DNA of 64,000 nt from positions 32,357,883 through 32,421,882 of the forward strand of contig NC_088789.1 of assembly GCF_949628265.1 (NCBI RefSeq). Direction: 5' to 3'. The position numbers and the translations under genes are program-made. Position 1 is the first letter of the stretch; every line of letters starts with the position of its first letter. The notes under the pieces are model-generated. The model saw only the letters and a program-made list of their open reading frames with translations, ran no database searches and had not been told where the DNA came from. Source of the DNA: Cloeon dipterum (taxonomy: Eukaryota > Arthropoda > Insecta > Ephemeroptera > Baetidae). Of the stretch, positions 22,615 to 34,869 are shown one piece after another.

Positions 22615-22984
22615 AGACCGGATGACGAAGTTTCTGAGCCCACCAATCGATTCTTGGAGGTCGAATTTGGTAAAGTGGATATTTTTTCCGTCCAAAAAGT
22701 GCATCGCAACGAGTGAACTTTCTTTTCCCGCCAAAACAATATGAATTTGAGAACTGCGCATGCGTGAGAGCTGTTTGAGCACTGGCACCTGTACGAATGA
22801 CTTCTTTGTCACATCCAGCCAGCTCTCACGCATGCGCACTCCTCGCAAATACGTTCATATTATTTTGGCGGGAAAATAGTTCGCACGTCGCGCTGGACTT
22901 TTTGGACGGGAAAAATATCCTTTTTTCCTAATACGACCCTCAGGAATCGATTGGTGGACTCAGAAACTTAATCAAATACGGTCT
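22615..22984. mobile_element. Palindromic MITE, family 2, copy 2
   Basis: Same family as 17031-17414. The left arm has GACGAAGTTTCTGAGCCCAC, the right arm ends CAGAAACTTAATCAAATACG, and the shared CCAATCGATTC motif is present in both arms. Arm divergence is higher than in copy 1. Confidence 0.8.
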
Positions 22985-24186
22985 TTATTTTTTTTTAAGA
23001 AAATATTTATTTTGGAAAACACTAAAGTCCAGCCAACTTCGGAGAAGTAACGGCCGGTGCTTATTCTGCTACACACAGGGAACCACAATTATTTTAGGAC
23101 ATTAGTGTGCAAATTACATACATAATCAATGCGGTTATGCCATAATTCAAATTTAATACGAGTATGAGCAAGAGAAAAATACATTTATCCTTCTCACAAC
23201 TGTAAATAATTAAGTTCACAAATAATTTCAAGAAACATGTTGAATATCAGCCTTAAACTTAAATTATTGGTCAAATAGTAGCACACCGAAATATATATGT
23301 ACTTGGTTTGGATCACTTGCGACAGTTCCTGCACTTAAAACTAATAAAAAAGTTATGGATAAACAGGCAAAATATTTGTAGATGGAAGTCTTCTCGCAGC
23401 CTCGGTTGACAAAAAATATTGTACATAAAAACACACATTTCTAATTGACTAATTTAATCATTAGGAAATTAAACTAATTTTAAAAATGCCTTACATATAT
23501 AGTTTTCTAAATAAACTAAGTCAATAATGTCATGTAATTATGCTCAAAGCAACAGCGGGTGCCAGGTGTGCGATAAAATTGGTTCGCACTGCGCAGATCC
23601 AAGATGGCGTCTGAACGTGGGAAACAAAAAGATCTCTTTGGATTCCCGTACGAGTGTCAAGAGTTTGTTTTTGATATTCAAAGGACACAATTAGTACAAG
23701 AAATGCAAATTATACGTCACAATTTCGCGCATTTTCACGTGATTGTTTTTTCGCGCCATACCTCCACCGGACGCCATCTCTGCGCGTCACACGAATCTGG
23801 CCCCCGCTGGAAAATAATAAACTATATATATAGACTGAGAATTAGTCAAAAGGAAAGGGACAAACTTATCAATTAAATTCGACATATCTATGCTTATATT
23901 AATTTTCTGTACATAAAAATACATGATTGTTGGTACAGAATTGCGTTTGTCTTGGGAGCATTTCCGTTTGAGTCGCTGTAAAAATGACTTTGAAAATTAA
24001 ACCTATTTTATTCATGTTGTCAGTCTCCAAAATGGGATCATCCAGATCGAAATGTATAGGAACATGAGCACCATTAACTAATTTTAAATCTTTGAGATTC
24101 GCGTTCAAAACTTTTCTGTTTCTATTCATAAGGCACAAAATTTAAGGCACTTTCATTGGTCCAGATCCTGCGATCATTCAGGATCT
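22985..24186. other. AT-rich spacer, no gene supported
   Basis: An open frame at 23604-23876 begins in a CAAGATGGCG context but has no recognisable domain. The words GATGGCGTC and GACGCCATC at its two ends form a weak inverted repeat, so an element remnant is as likely as a gene. The stretch 23899-24138 (minus) lies just downstream of the next gene's stop and is probably its 3' UTR. Confidence 0.4.
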
Positions 24187-25840
24187 TCACACGACCGTAT
24201 TCTTTCGAGGCCTCCCTCTTTTACGTTTCACAGTAGTTTCAGCAATCTTTTTTTTGCACTTTGGCAAGTGCGACCAGTACAGAAATTCACAACCAAAAAT
24301 CACAAGACATACCGGGCATTTTGTTTTCTTTTTGTGCAGTTCGAGCCTTTTACTCAAGACGAGGTTTTTGCAGGAGTTGCACTTTTTGTATACGTACGAT
24401 TTCCTGATGTGCTTTCCGAGATCAGCGATCGACGAGAAAAATTTCCCGCATTTGTTGCATTCTTTGGGATCGGGGAAGTGCTTTTCGATGATGTGGGATC
24501 GCAGCACGGATTTCCACCTCGTGCGGAAATCACAGTGGGCGCACCGCAATGTTTGGTTGTGCAATTTCATGTGGGCTTGCATCTCATTTTTGGTTTGGAA
24601 ATAGGAAATGCACTTTGTGCATTTCACTTTGTATTCCTTATGGGATCGACGCACATGAAATCGATAGCCGGACAATCCCTCGATTCTCGCGACGCAAATA
24701 GTGCAATTGTACACCTTTGGTAGAATTTCACCGTGCGTTTTGGCTCGGTGTTCATCTCTTTCGTCGTGAGTTTGGCAAACAATGTGGCAGATGTAAGCTC
24801 CACAATGGTATCCGCAAAAGATCTCGTTGGAGTTGCGCATCATTTTTAAAACTAGTTTTGTGTCGCATTCATCGTCGTCGCTGTCGTCATCGACCTCGAT
24901 TTGCGACACTCTGATTTTCTCCAGCTGCACCCAACATTGACTCATTTTACGGGCTGAAATTATTTTCAAATTAGTTAATTCAACAATTGGATTTTATACT
25001 TCAACAGAAGATTTTTTTAAATTCATTTTTTAAGTCCCATAGTTAATTCCTGAGAATTCTGACTCTCGAATCAGGTCGCAGCCGAATTACTCAAGTCTAA
25101 AGTGAGAAAAAACATGCCGAAAAGCGGTAGAAACGAAAAAACCGTTATTTTGGCGGTTTTTTGGTTTAAAAGTGCCACGAGAACAACAGCGACCAATCAG
25201 AGAAGCGGGCAGTTATCTGCGATTGGCTTAATAAGTTCGAGACAGCAGCGCCACAGCGACAGACAGACAGACCCCAAACAAAAATGAGGTGAAATCTGTG
25301 AAAGCAACAAATAGTTGTAGAGGTGTATTTTGAAGAAATATTTTTTGCGTAAACTTTGCCCTAAATGACTGACAAAACTCCGACTTTTCTAGTTTTGGCG
25401 TTCAAAAGTCAATTGTCTAGGACAACAATTTGTAGCTTTCACAAATTTTAGCTCAAATACCAATTAATTTTTATAGCTCTATGATCTCACCGAAATATTT
25501 TTTCCGCAACTCCTTTTCTGCAGGGTCCAACTTCAGATTTTTCGGCCACCATTTCTGATCGTCTCCAGCTTTCGCTCGCTTGTGAGTAGCCCTAGAATTG
25601 CAGAAAAATTATAAATATTCTAGACATTTGAATTTTATAAATTCCTTACTCTGCCTGCCACATGCAATAGTAGCAAATTAGATCGGTATCCGCCACAGGA
25701 CCAATTATTTCGGCTAAATCGTGCTTGCAGGTCTTGAGACACCACTTGTTTAATTTAGCCTGGTCCGTTTGGGCGATCTGGATTGCTGTGCCAGCTGTCG
25801 GCAGACGGCACATGCAGCATAGCGTCCCTTCAATCGGCAT
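24187..25840 (-). CDS. C2H2 zinc-finger protein with N-terminal zinc-binding domain and AT-hook, 352 aa
   Basis: Exons 25840-25650, 25591-25491 and 24953-24187 join in frame (phases 2, then 1). The N-terminus (MPIEGTLCCMC, ending CYYC) has paired CxxC motifs about 45 residues apart, like a diverged ZAD. Exon 2 adds a basic, WW-containing linker. Exon 3 carries an acidic stretch (DDDSDDDE), then several C2H2 or C2H2-like fingers, for example CTIC...H...H, CTKC...H...H, CAHCDF...H...H and CNKCGKFF...H. It ends KRKRGRPRK, a canonical AT-hook and nuclear-localisation-type basic patch. Likely a nuclear DNA-binding regulator; targets are unknown. It is divergent from DNAJC1, with about 970 bp between start codons. 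ATG chosen at 25840 because no other start precedes the CxxC. Confidence 0.88.
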
Positions 25841-26808
25841 TTTTATCCCAAACGAATTTAAAGTGCGACGCGACCGGCGACGCCAAAGGAGACTGACAAT
25901 AGGGAGTAGGGACAGGGCAAACAACAAACGAGGGGAGGCTTGTGAGAAATGGAGTCGAATAACTTAATAATAATTATAGTTTTAAAATAATGTTGATCTT
26001 GAAAAATTCTTACTCCACATTAGTAAATATATTTTATAAAAACTGTCATTTAAATTAAATTCTGACAGGCACTCGCGTCATTTTCATTCAAAGTTCGTAA
26101 ACTCCTGAACGCACTCCCCAGACTCGCGACCTGCGAAAGGTTGCGTGGTTTCGTCAGGTGCAGCGGTGGAGATGAACCGAAATCAAACTTAGGAGATGTC
26201 ATTACAATGATTAATTTTGATAATTTTTAAATTCCTGCAAGATTAAGCGAAGAATTCGCAAAACTCGGTATGGCGAATTCTGAATTGGCGCCAATTCTCA
26301 ATCAAAAGAGGCTCTTTAGCGCCGCTAAGCGTCAGTGGTTGAAACCACTGGCTGCAAAAAACCGGTATTTTCATCGAGAATTTTTGAATATCTTGAAAAC
26401 TGATCATAAAAACACTTTATTTATAGTAAAAATACAAAATATCATCTTAAAATTGGTTTAAATCTTCAAAAGCCGGAAATTTTCATACAAATAAATACCA
26501 GTTTTCTCTAAATTTAACCGGTATCCCTTAAAAGAACCCCGCCACTTTCTCATTCTCAACCAGCTGGACGCTGCTCGACAGCAAGAAGAGCAAAACAAGG
26601 CCACGAAAAAGAGAGTTTCGGCGTGTCAGGTGGGGCCCATCTCTTTCTTCAGGAGTGACACACGACCTGGCACCCGCGACCCGCCCCCCGGAACCCCCTG
26701 CGTCGCGAGCAGAGCCGCGATCGCCGGCGCCAGGCACGGCAAGAGGCGTGAAAGTTACACGTAGGAGGCTTTGCTGACTGAAGGTGAGAGTGATGGAGCT
26801 GTGCTAGC
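25841..26808. promoter_or_regulatory. Divergent promoter region, zinc-finger gene / DNAJC1
   Basis: The region separates head-to-head genes. It has two GC-rich parts: 25860-25950 next to the zinc-finger start and 26540-26808 next to the DNAJC1 start. The latter contains runs such as CACCCGCGACCCGCCCCCCG. An AT-rich middle separates them, so two promoters rather than one shared core seem likely. No clear ER-stress element was seen. Confidence 0.45.
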
Positions 26809-29800
26809 ATGGCCAGGTGGCTGCTGCTGCTGGCCGTCGGCCTGTGCGTGGCCGCCGGCGCCCACGCCTGGGCCACCGACGAGATGGAGCTGTTCGACCT
26901 CGTCGAGGAAGTCAACAAGAATTTCTACGAGCTGCTCGGCGTGCCACAGGTTGGATTTTACAATTTTATTATATAAATTTTTTTATTTATTTTTGTTTTT
27001 GGCAGGATGCTGAAACCAAAGAGATCAAGAAGGCCTTCAGGAAGCTCTCGCTCGTCACGCACCCTGACAAGAACGACGCACCTGACGCAGATGTACAGTT
27101 CCGACAGGTTTGAAATTGATTAATTTTTTTTTAAATGTTAAATTAATTTTAATTGTTTAGTTGGTCGGTGTTTACGAGGTATTGTCGGACGCGAAGAAGA
27201 GGGAGCGGTACCACGAGGTGCTCGAGTTCGGGCTGCCGGATTGGCGCAGCGCCGTCTTCTATTTCCGGCGTGTCCGCAAAATGGGTCTCCTGGAAATGGC
27301 TGTGATTCTCTTTATGATCTTAACCGTAGGCCAGTACGCCGTTCTCTGGGCCTCCTATGCTGAGAGGAAGTACACAATAGTAAGATCATACTCAATTTTT
27401 TTATTTAATTAAATTACCACCAGTGGAAAATTTTGTATTTTGGGCAATTTAAAATTTTATTAAAATCTATATAATTTTTTTTTTCTTATTTTATTGTTAT
27501 TATTCAACACAAAACACTAAGACGCCTTGCGTTGTGGCCATTCGACGCCAAATAAAGCGAAAACGTGTCAAAATCGCCCTTCGGCCCATAGATGAATTAA
27601 AGAAAAATGGACTTCTAATAATTTTTGGGGCTTTCAAAGGCCGCGTGAAGGTCCATTCAACGCAGAATTTTATGGCGAGTCCAAAAAACATTGTTTTTCT
27701 ACTCTATGACCTATAGGAATCGACTTTTTAATTTTTAAAGGCGAATAATCGAGTTGTGGACATTACAAAATTGTGGTTTTTGGGGTCCAGCCAGGGCCCT
27801 ATGGGCCGTACAGTGATGAATCTTGAACGAATCGATGCCCCTAGTTTTTTCACGTCCTCCTGTATTCAGTTTTCCAAAATCTTACCATTTTTTGAATTAC
27901 TGCGATTTTTTTAAGATTCGATTTTTGGAAGAACTAAAATTTTTTTCCTTCAAACCCGAGGTTTTCTTGGTAATGTTGCCTAACCATCTGGGATAGGTAT
28001 CAAATGATTAACATTTTGTGGCATTTTAAAGAAAATCCTGTAAGCCGTTGATTTTTAAAGGCCAAAAATAGTAGATTTTAGGGCGTTTTACGCGCCATTT
28101 TAGCAATATATCCTGTCTAGAACGAAAATTAAAAAATCGAACAACGTGGGCCTTCTGAAGAATTTATTTACGCGTCTTTTGACACCAAATTCGTCCATTT
28201 ATCTCGAAAATTGAGGGATTAAATATGCTTGAGAGTGCGGAAAACGTGGCCTTTTTACTTTCTGTGTGAAAAATTCGCCTTTTTTTCCACAAACGGACCC
28301 AGATTGTAATCTTTACTGTTCCATCGCACAAATAAGCCTGACACCGTTCTAGAGACCGATTATGAGGTTGTTCGCGCCCATAGAAAAATTAAATTTGATT
28401 TTTCGGTTTTTTCGCCTTTCAACTCGGAAATTGTTTTAGTTTTGTTAAAATTCGACGGATAGATGGATTTCAAGTCGCGAAGTCTCAAACAAATCGTCTC
28501 AAATAGCCCTATCACCTTACCTACCCTGACGACCTTTTTCAGGGTTGCCAACCCTGAGATCGGTCCAGGAGCAACTTTTCGCGATTTTTTCCGCCGCCAT
28601 GTGTGGCACTTCACCGACTTATCAAAAGACTCTTTGAATCAGAAAAACTCGAATTTGATAATTTTAACCAAAAACGAGCAGTTGAATCCTATAAATTTCC
28701 TTGAAACCCCTCACAAAAAACTCTTAATCTATTGAACAGTCTTAAAAAAAAAAACTCACATTAAAATTTTTGTGATTTAATAGGAGCAAAATTTGACTGC
28801 CAAAAGTAAGAAAATACAAAAGAAGGCGAAAAAAGGCGGCGCTCCAGAGGAAGACATTGCCGACTTTGGACTTGAAAAGCCAAGGTAACGAATCTTGCCA
28901 CCAAAATTCATCCAAATAACCTGAAGCGTTTCTCCAGCGTGTTCAACCTGCTGCCTTTCCAATCGGTCAGGTTCGTGTATCTTGTGGTGACGGGGGCACC
29001 GCAGCTTTACAGAATCGCGACCGAGCTTTGGGAGGAGCGGAAACGGCGAATTCAGGAGGAGGAAGAGCTGGCCAACCAGGAATCCAGCGAGGAGGATGAG
29101 CCCAGGGAAAAGAAGCCGAGGAAGTAAGTTAATTAAAAAAAAATGTGAATTTTTGTGTTAAACCGAAACAATCGACGCGTTTTGTCGCGGGGAGGCGTAT
29201 TTTCCAGTCTGAAACCGAATCTGGGCAATAAGTACATTAAAAATATTAAATCTAAAACATTTATAAAGCACAGATTTTTTTTAAGAGCCGAGTTAGTGGA
29301 AAAAACGCGATTTTTGACACTTGCCAAATATGTTTTTTGAGGCCCAGGCCGAGTGCTAAGGGCCAAACCCCGCCAAATTTATCACCAATCGACGCCCCTT
29401 GGTAAGGTGCATCTGCCCGTGTGCAGTTTTTCAAAATCGGACCATTTTTCGAATTTTTAAGAATTTTTTTCATCCTAATTTTCGAAAAAGTCAAAATTTT
29501 CAATGACTTCCGCCAGTCATATCTCCGGTCCCCTTTCGACGCATTATTTTACTGGAAATATTTTAAGACGAAATACTAGCTGATCCGATCAAAATCATAG
29601 GAGGTGATAGATTTTGAAACTTAAAAAACTGAATATCTCAAAATGATTTACAGGAAATTTGATTTTTTTTTTACAAACGAAAGAAATTTAAAAAGTTTTA
29701 CCCGGCTCCATCGCACGGAAAGATCGCCGCTGGTCTTGAAATCAATTTTCTAATATTTCTCGCCCATAGAAAAATTAAAATCAATTTGTACGGGTTTTTC

Positions 29801-32162
29801 GGCTTGGCGCGATGAAAATGTTTTATTTTTATTAAAATTCGGCCAATGGTCGGATTTTTGACCACGAAGCCTCATCAAATAGGTCTTTGATTGGACTTTA
29901 ACTTGGGACACCTTCATGACCTTTTTCAGGGTACCCCACCCTGAGATCTGCTCCGAGGCTGGTTTCTAAATGCTTTTTCACTAATTTCGAGCACACACTT
30001 GCCTATTTTTGGGGGTTTTCCGGCGCCCTCGCTTATTGGACAATTTTGTTATCATGATTAAATTTTTAAAAAGTCTTAACAATTAAATTTACAGAAGAAA
30101 AACATTCCAACCGCCGGAAATGACTTTCGACGTGGAGGAAAATAGCGTCGCGGAAAGCGCCGAGGAGGTGGTGGCCGAACCGAAAGTGGTGCGACCTCCA
30201 CCGGTCGTTGGTGGCCTCTGGACCGACGACGACTTCGCCGAGCTGGCCAGACTTACCAAGAAGTTCCCTGGCGGAATTCCCAACCGCTGGGAGCGAATCG
30301 CCGAGAGCATGAACCGCACCGTTCCAGAGGTCACGCACATGGCTAAAAGGGTCCTTGACGATCTCGCCAAGTGAGTCTAATTTTTTCTCTAAATTGTGAA
30401 CTAATGAATTTAAGACGATTATTTTCAGGAAAGTAGTTGAATATATTTGAACGGGTTTTGGAATAATTTTAGACGATTTTGTTTATTTATTAATATTTTT
30501 ACTTTCGTTATTTATGGTGGAATTTGATCTGTAGCCCCACATGTTATGCATAATATATTATTTCCTTGGAAAAGACACGTGGTGTCGTGTTAATTTTTAT
30601 TTTTACTTCAAACTTTTTAAATAATAAATTTAGAAATTTCAAATAATATATCGTTATTTTTGGAAATCCGAATCTCGGGTTCTTATTGTCAGAATTGCAA
30701 AAACTGCATACCATTCAACTCGTCTTAACCCTCCCTAGATAGCTAAAATGTTTTGAGGGTGATCAACCCTCATCCCCCTTCCACACCGTGTATTAAAGTA
30801 ACGTGAAAAATCGCTTCGTTTTGCACTTTCAGCAATCTTTTGCACTGTTTAAAAAGCTCTTTAAATGAAAAAATCTACCCCAAACTCAATCGGCTCTCTA
30901 GACAAGGTTAAGGTGAGTAGAACGGTGTGCAGTTTTTGCAATTTTGACAATTAGAACCCGATATTTAGCGATTTAAATATTGGAAAAAATTCGAAAGATT
31001 TATTTTTTTGCCAAAACTTTGGTTCTAACCATCAGAATTGCAAAAACTACCCACTGTTTGACTCGTTTCGACCTGCCCTGACAAGCTGAAGGGGTGCTCA
31101 CCCTCTACCCTTAAAATATTACACTTTTTTACTTATTTCGAGGGGGTTTTGAAGTACAGCAACTTAAGGGTGGAGGGTAGGTACCCCTAAACCTTTCAGT
31201 TCATCAGGGCAGGTCGAGACGAGTCCAACGGTGGTTAATTTTTTAATTTCTGATAATTAGAAGCCGAGATTTGGAGTAGCAAAAATAACGATATTCGATT
31301 TTCTCTGCGCGCAGCCGCTTTTATTTTATTTTTTATTTTTTTTTTTTTGAGGCTAAAAATACTAATTAATGTTTCATATTTAATTAAATATCATCTTTTT
31401 CAAGAATTTTTTCCATGAAATAGTTGGTTTTAGACTATTTGAGACGGAATTCAGACGATTTAAGGTGGTTTTGGCAATTGACGATTTTAAGTCTATGGTT
31501 TAAATAGCTCAAAATGGCATGATTCTTGCTCTCATTTGATGGTCCCGCTTAGAAATAATAGTCAATCGTCTAAAATTCACAGCCCTAACTATAAAATAAC
31601 TTCAATTGGAAAGAAATTAAAAAGAACAAGGCCTGGGTATTTTAGTTCTGTGTCATTTTTAGCGAAATTCACGCTGAAAATTTTAACACATTTTTTAATA
31701 AATCTAAAACATCCCTTCAAATATCTAAAATTGATTTCTGATTTTCTGCAGGGCAAGTCCTGTAGAGGAGGAGCAAGAGGTGGCGCCAGAAGTGGAGGCT
31801 GCGCCTAAAAAGGTGAAGACCAAGGGTGGCAAGATGGGCGGCGCCGCGGAGGGCGCGTCCGAAGCGAAATGGTCACAACAGCAGCAAAAGGCGCTGGAGA
31901 GCGCGCTGATCAAGTTTCCAAAAAGCACCACCGACCGCTGGGTCAAAATCGCCAAATGTGTGCCGGAGAAGTCCACGGTAGGCGATTGTTTTCTGGAGTT
32001 TTCATTCACTAAAACTTCAACTTTTAATCATGTTCGCAGGAGGAGTGCATGATGCGGTTTAAATACCTAGCTGAGATGATCAAGAAAAAGAAAAAGGAAG
32101 CCGAAGAAAATCAGGCAGACGCTGAATCACCAGAAACCGATGTGTGCGAGCAGGAAGAATAA
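26809..32162 (+). CDS. DNAJC1: DnaJ homolog subfamily C member 1 (ERdj1/MTJ1), 457 aa
   Basis: An ER-membrane J-protein that recruits and stimulates the lumenal Hsp70 BiP; in mammals its cytosolic part contacts ribosomes. Exons: 26809-26949, 27006-27107, 27161-27379, 28784-28884, 28938-29123, 30095-30370, 31752-31977, 32040-32162, all in frame. A signal peptide covers about 1-20. The J domain is at about 37-105 with HPD at 66-68. A TM helix is at about 122-146. A basic/acidic cytosolic segment follows, then two SANT/Myb-like domains at about 291-336 (LWTDDDFAEL...NRWERIAE) and 381-428 (KWSQQQQKAL...DRWVKIAK). The order signal-J-TM-SANT-SANT is diagnostic. It is shorter than the mammalian protein (about 550 aa). 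Large introns hold interspersed repeats and MITEs, and the 3' end abuts the zinc-finger duplication array. Confidence 0.94.
27780..28575 (+). repeat. Interspersed hairpin repeat in DNAJC1 intron 3
   Basis: Inverse-orientation copy of 2095-2870, ending with TCAGGGTTGCCAACCCTGA. The order of shared anchors is fully collinear: GGCCC block, AAGACGCG word, TATGGGCGCGAAC-type word, hairpin. Confidence 0.7.
29370..29960 (+). repeat. Second hairpin-repeat copy in DNAJC1 intron 5
   Basis: Shorter, diverged copy ending TCAGGGTACCCCACCCTGA at about 29925-29943. It carries the same GCGCGATG, CGCCCATAG and Gs-rich words in the same order. Non-coding. Confidence 0.6.
30662..30975. mobile_element. Foldback element, TTGCAAAAAC family, copy 1
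   Basis: The left arm (TCGGGTTCTTATTGTCAGAA, then TTGCAAAAACTGCA and ACTCGTCTTAACC) is mirrored by the right arm (GGTTAAGGTGAGTAGAACGG, then TGCAGTTTTTGCAA and AATTAGAACCCGA). It lies in DNAJC1 intron 6. Confidence 0.75.
31015..31280. mobile_element. Foldback element, TTGCAAAAAC family, copy 2
   Basis: Adjacent copy of the same palindrome. AACTCG/CGAGTT-like and GGGTGCTCACCCTC words pair with GAGGGTAGGTACCCC and CAGGGCAGGTCGAGACGAG. Tandem with copy 1, separated by about 40 bp. Confidence 0.7.
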
Positions 32163-33120
32163 ATTGTTGTGGTTTGAAAAATATCAATTTTATTATTTTT
32201 AATTCTCCTGCGTCGGCAGGTCAAATGTGCAGTTTGCTTGGATCAGTCCAATATTCAAATTATACCGCACTCTTATTCATTGCTCACAGAGATTTAGAAA
32301 AAAAATGCAAATACAATTCCAAAATTCCATGTCTATAAAATATTAATGCAGTAGAAGAAGGAAAGGAAGCTGTTTCATTAAAAAAATGCTTAAAAAGCTC
32401 AAGTTGAGAGAAAGTCGATGAATGTTTCGAAATATCTCCTGGACAGTCACGAAAGCAAATTTAACTGCTCAGATTTGTTCAGAAGATCTCGCAGAACTTG
32501 CAGAAAAGGAGTTTACGTCCTCCAAAATAGACAAAAAAAAACTTTTTGTGACATAAAATTTAATCTTTCCGAATCAATTGAACGTTAATATAATTACTTT
32601 AAGAACTTCACAGAAACAAATATGTAAAAAATGACTGGTATTTCACAAAAACCATTTAAAAATATAGTTTTTAACTGGCAAGATTGAATAAACTTTTGTA
32701 CCTACCAAAAAATTATTTTTTTAAATTCCAGGAAAAAAATTAAGGGCAGGAACATATTTTCCACCACCCTATTTATTAAAAATTGTATTTTTTTCTCTGC
32801 CAAATATAATCAAAGAGAAATCCAGAAAATTACTTGAATATTTTTACCCCGAATATTTCTAATTCCCAGAATTATTTTTGTCTTCGTGCCTAAAAATTCA
32901 GAGTATTCCAAATAGCCTGGAGAAAAGTATAGAGATTCCAACTGGTCTCTCCTTTCGCTCGTCATTCTTCGCAGCGTTTATCACGAAATAAGACGGAGAG
33001 TTGGAAGAGTCGCGCTGCTACCTTGGCGATTTTCTATATTGAGAGCCAAAAGAATCGTCCTGATCAGGAGAAAAAGATCGATTGAAAAGCGCTGAAAATG
33101 CAAAATGTGTAATTAGGTAA
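31440..33120 (+). repeat. Left flank of the array, inverted relative to 62985-64000
   Basis: Segments here match the reverse complement of the right edge of the window in collinear order: CTCATTTGATGGTCCCGCT (about 31530), the phrase around GGACAGTCACGA (about 32440), GAAAATTACTTGAATATTTT (about 32831) and the promoter block at 32890-33120. The left copy contains DNAJC1 exons 7-8, which are absent from the right copy. Confidence 0.7.
32163..32870. other. 3' flank of DNAJC1, no gene
   Basis: AT-rich. It holds DNAJC1 3' UTR/terminator sequence and part of the inverted flank repeat; nothing coding is visible. Confidence 0.5.
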
Positions 33121-33305
33121 GCAGTAGATTAATCTCAAATTCTTAAATTTTTTTAAAATATTTCTAAACGATCTCAGCTAGCAGCGCGAAGGAATTTCTG
33201 GCGTTTGGGTTGCTTGCTAGGATTTTGTTGAATTTACTCAAAAGGTAAAAATTCATATTTTTAATAAAGGAGTGTTTAACAAAATATTTCAAGGGTGAGG
33301 TGAAG
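32890..33305 (+). promoter_or_regulatory. Array promoter block and 5' UTR exons of zinc-finger copy 1
   Basis: Contains, in reverse complement, the block word ATCGCCAAGGCAGCAGCGCG in diverged form (33013-33035), followed by a possible non-coding exon ending AATTAG|GTAAGC at 33116, a second short exon around 33180-33245, and an acceptor before the ATG. The same exon pattern recurs upstream of the other zinc-finger copies. Confidence 0.55.
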
Positions 33306-34042
33306 ATGATGGAGGCTAAAGAGGAAAAGAGGCTCAGCTTCATTAAATCGGGGAAAAAGGCGAGGAAATGCTCAGTCTGCAAGGAAGAGATGCAGAGTAA
33401 CAGTATCGCTAAGCATGTGCGCTCGAAGCACAAAGATGCCATAAAATGTCCCAATCACAACTGTCCCGTGTATTTTGATGAACCAAACATAGAAGAAAAG
33501 AAAGAACAACACATGAAGGAGGTCCACGAGGTTCGTGAGAACTTGGAATGTGTTCCGTGTAAGAAGAAATTCCATACAGAGGCACAGTGTAAGCTTCATA
33601 AATGGAAACGTCACACAACTAAAACTTGCGAAGAATGCAGCGAAGAAGTCAAATCAGGAGGTTGGTCATATCATCGTTTAGAGAAAAAATGCACAGGCTG
33701 CAAGGAAAAACTTAAATGCGCTGGTTTGTTTAAGCAGCACAAAAAATCTTGCAATCCGGTGTGTTGTCGCAAATGCACTCACGCATACATATTACTTTCA
33801 AAAATATGTGCTTGTTGGAAGAACACATGAATGAACAGCACAATATTCAATTTAGTGGAACTGAAAACAGATACGCAGAAAACTATTGCCTGGTTTGCTA
33901 CAAATATCTTCCTATTTCGGAAGAATTTATGAACCACTGCCAGGAAGAATCGCATAAGAGAAACTTATATGAGATATCTCAAGGCGTTGCATCGTCATCG
34001 CGATCCGCTGGGGATTGGTTCGTCGCACATGTACCCACGTAA
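33306..34042 (+). pseudogene. Zinc-finger family copy 1, frameshifted
   Basis: The only plus-strand member. Residues encoded 33306 to about 33780 align with the other copies, including the opening CSVCKEEM...H...H finger, the CVPCKKKF finger, the CEEC...H unit and the CTGCKEKLKCAGLF unit. At about 33785 two extra bases (a TA within GCATACATA) relative to copy 5 shift the frame and lead to a stop at 33828-33830. The correct frame for the remaining third (HITFKN...GDWFVAHVPT) stays open to 34042. So it is a recently disabled copy unless the indel is an assembly error. Confidence 0.75.
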
Positions 34043-34780
34043 CTATGGCTCGCGCTGGAATTTCTGTGTATTGTCATCTGCGAATGACGAAAGAAATTGT
34101 TTGCTCTTGAAGCGAATTGATCACTCTGACATGGCAGAAACACGTTATTCGTGTCAAAATAATGTAGGTTAGAATTATATAGGTTAGGTTAAATTTTATT
34201 AAATGTAAGTCGACCGTAACAATTTATTAGCTGGATGATGTGTGTCTTTCCCAGTCTTTTACGAGTGCTTAAAATAGATTAAATCACTTATTTCAAAATT
34301 TCTATAATCGAATAGGAAAATTTCAGCATATCATGTGAAGTTTAAATATTTCAAATCCACTTAATTGTAATTTAAGCAATATAATAAATTATATACACTA
34401 CACACTATACATGTAGATTTATTCTACTTCAAGATAACATTCACCCCTCTTCTCTTTCTATACTAAATTCTTTGTAAGAATGCCGCTTCAAGAACTACAA
34501 TTTTTATTTCTAAATATTGAACGGCGACAAAAATTTAACTCTGATTTTTCATCTTATTTAATTTGAAATTGCTTTTTGCATCTACCCGAATATATTAGAC
34601 GAACTGCGTGTGTGACGCAACCTTTCCAAATCCACCACCTTATTTATTAAAAATTGTATTTTTTTTTATTCCTCTGTTAAATATACTCAAGAGAAATCTA
34701 GAAAATTACTTGAATATTTGTACTCTAAATAATATTTCGCATTCCTCTAATTATTATTTTTATTGTATTCTGGACGACCA
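34043..34780. other. 3' flank of copy 1, AT-rich
   Basis: Contains the family's conserved 3' flank (CGAATGACGAAAGAAATTGT) and AT-rich DNA with no gene. A truncated, plus-oriented promoter block follows at about 34780-34880. Confidence 0.45.
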
Positions 34781-34869
34781 TAAAAATTCTGAGTATTCCA
34801 AAGATTTCCAAATAGCGTGGAGTTTCCAACTGGTCCCCTTCTTGCGCTCGTCTTTCTACGCAGCATTTA

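Noticed and set aside
23604..23876. Open frame starting in a CAAGATGGCG context
   Set aside because: No domain, no splice continuation, and the ends form a weak inverted repeat. Not enough to call a gene.
26649..26918. Minus-strand frame over the DNAJC1 first exon
   Set aside because: Antisense to the signal peptide exon; low-complexity Ser/Arg composition; explained by GC-rich 5' sequence.
34160..34200. TTAGG-like words resembling insect telomere repeat
   Set aside because: Only two imperfect tandem units, in the 3' flank of a zinc-finger copy; not a telomeric array.
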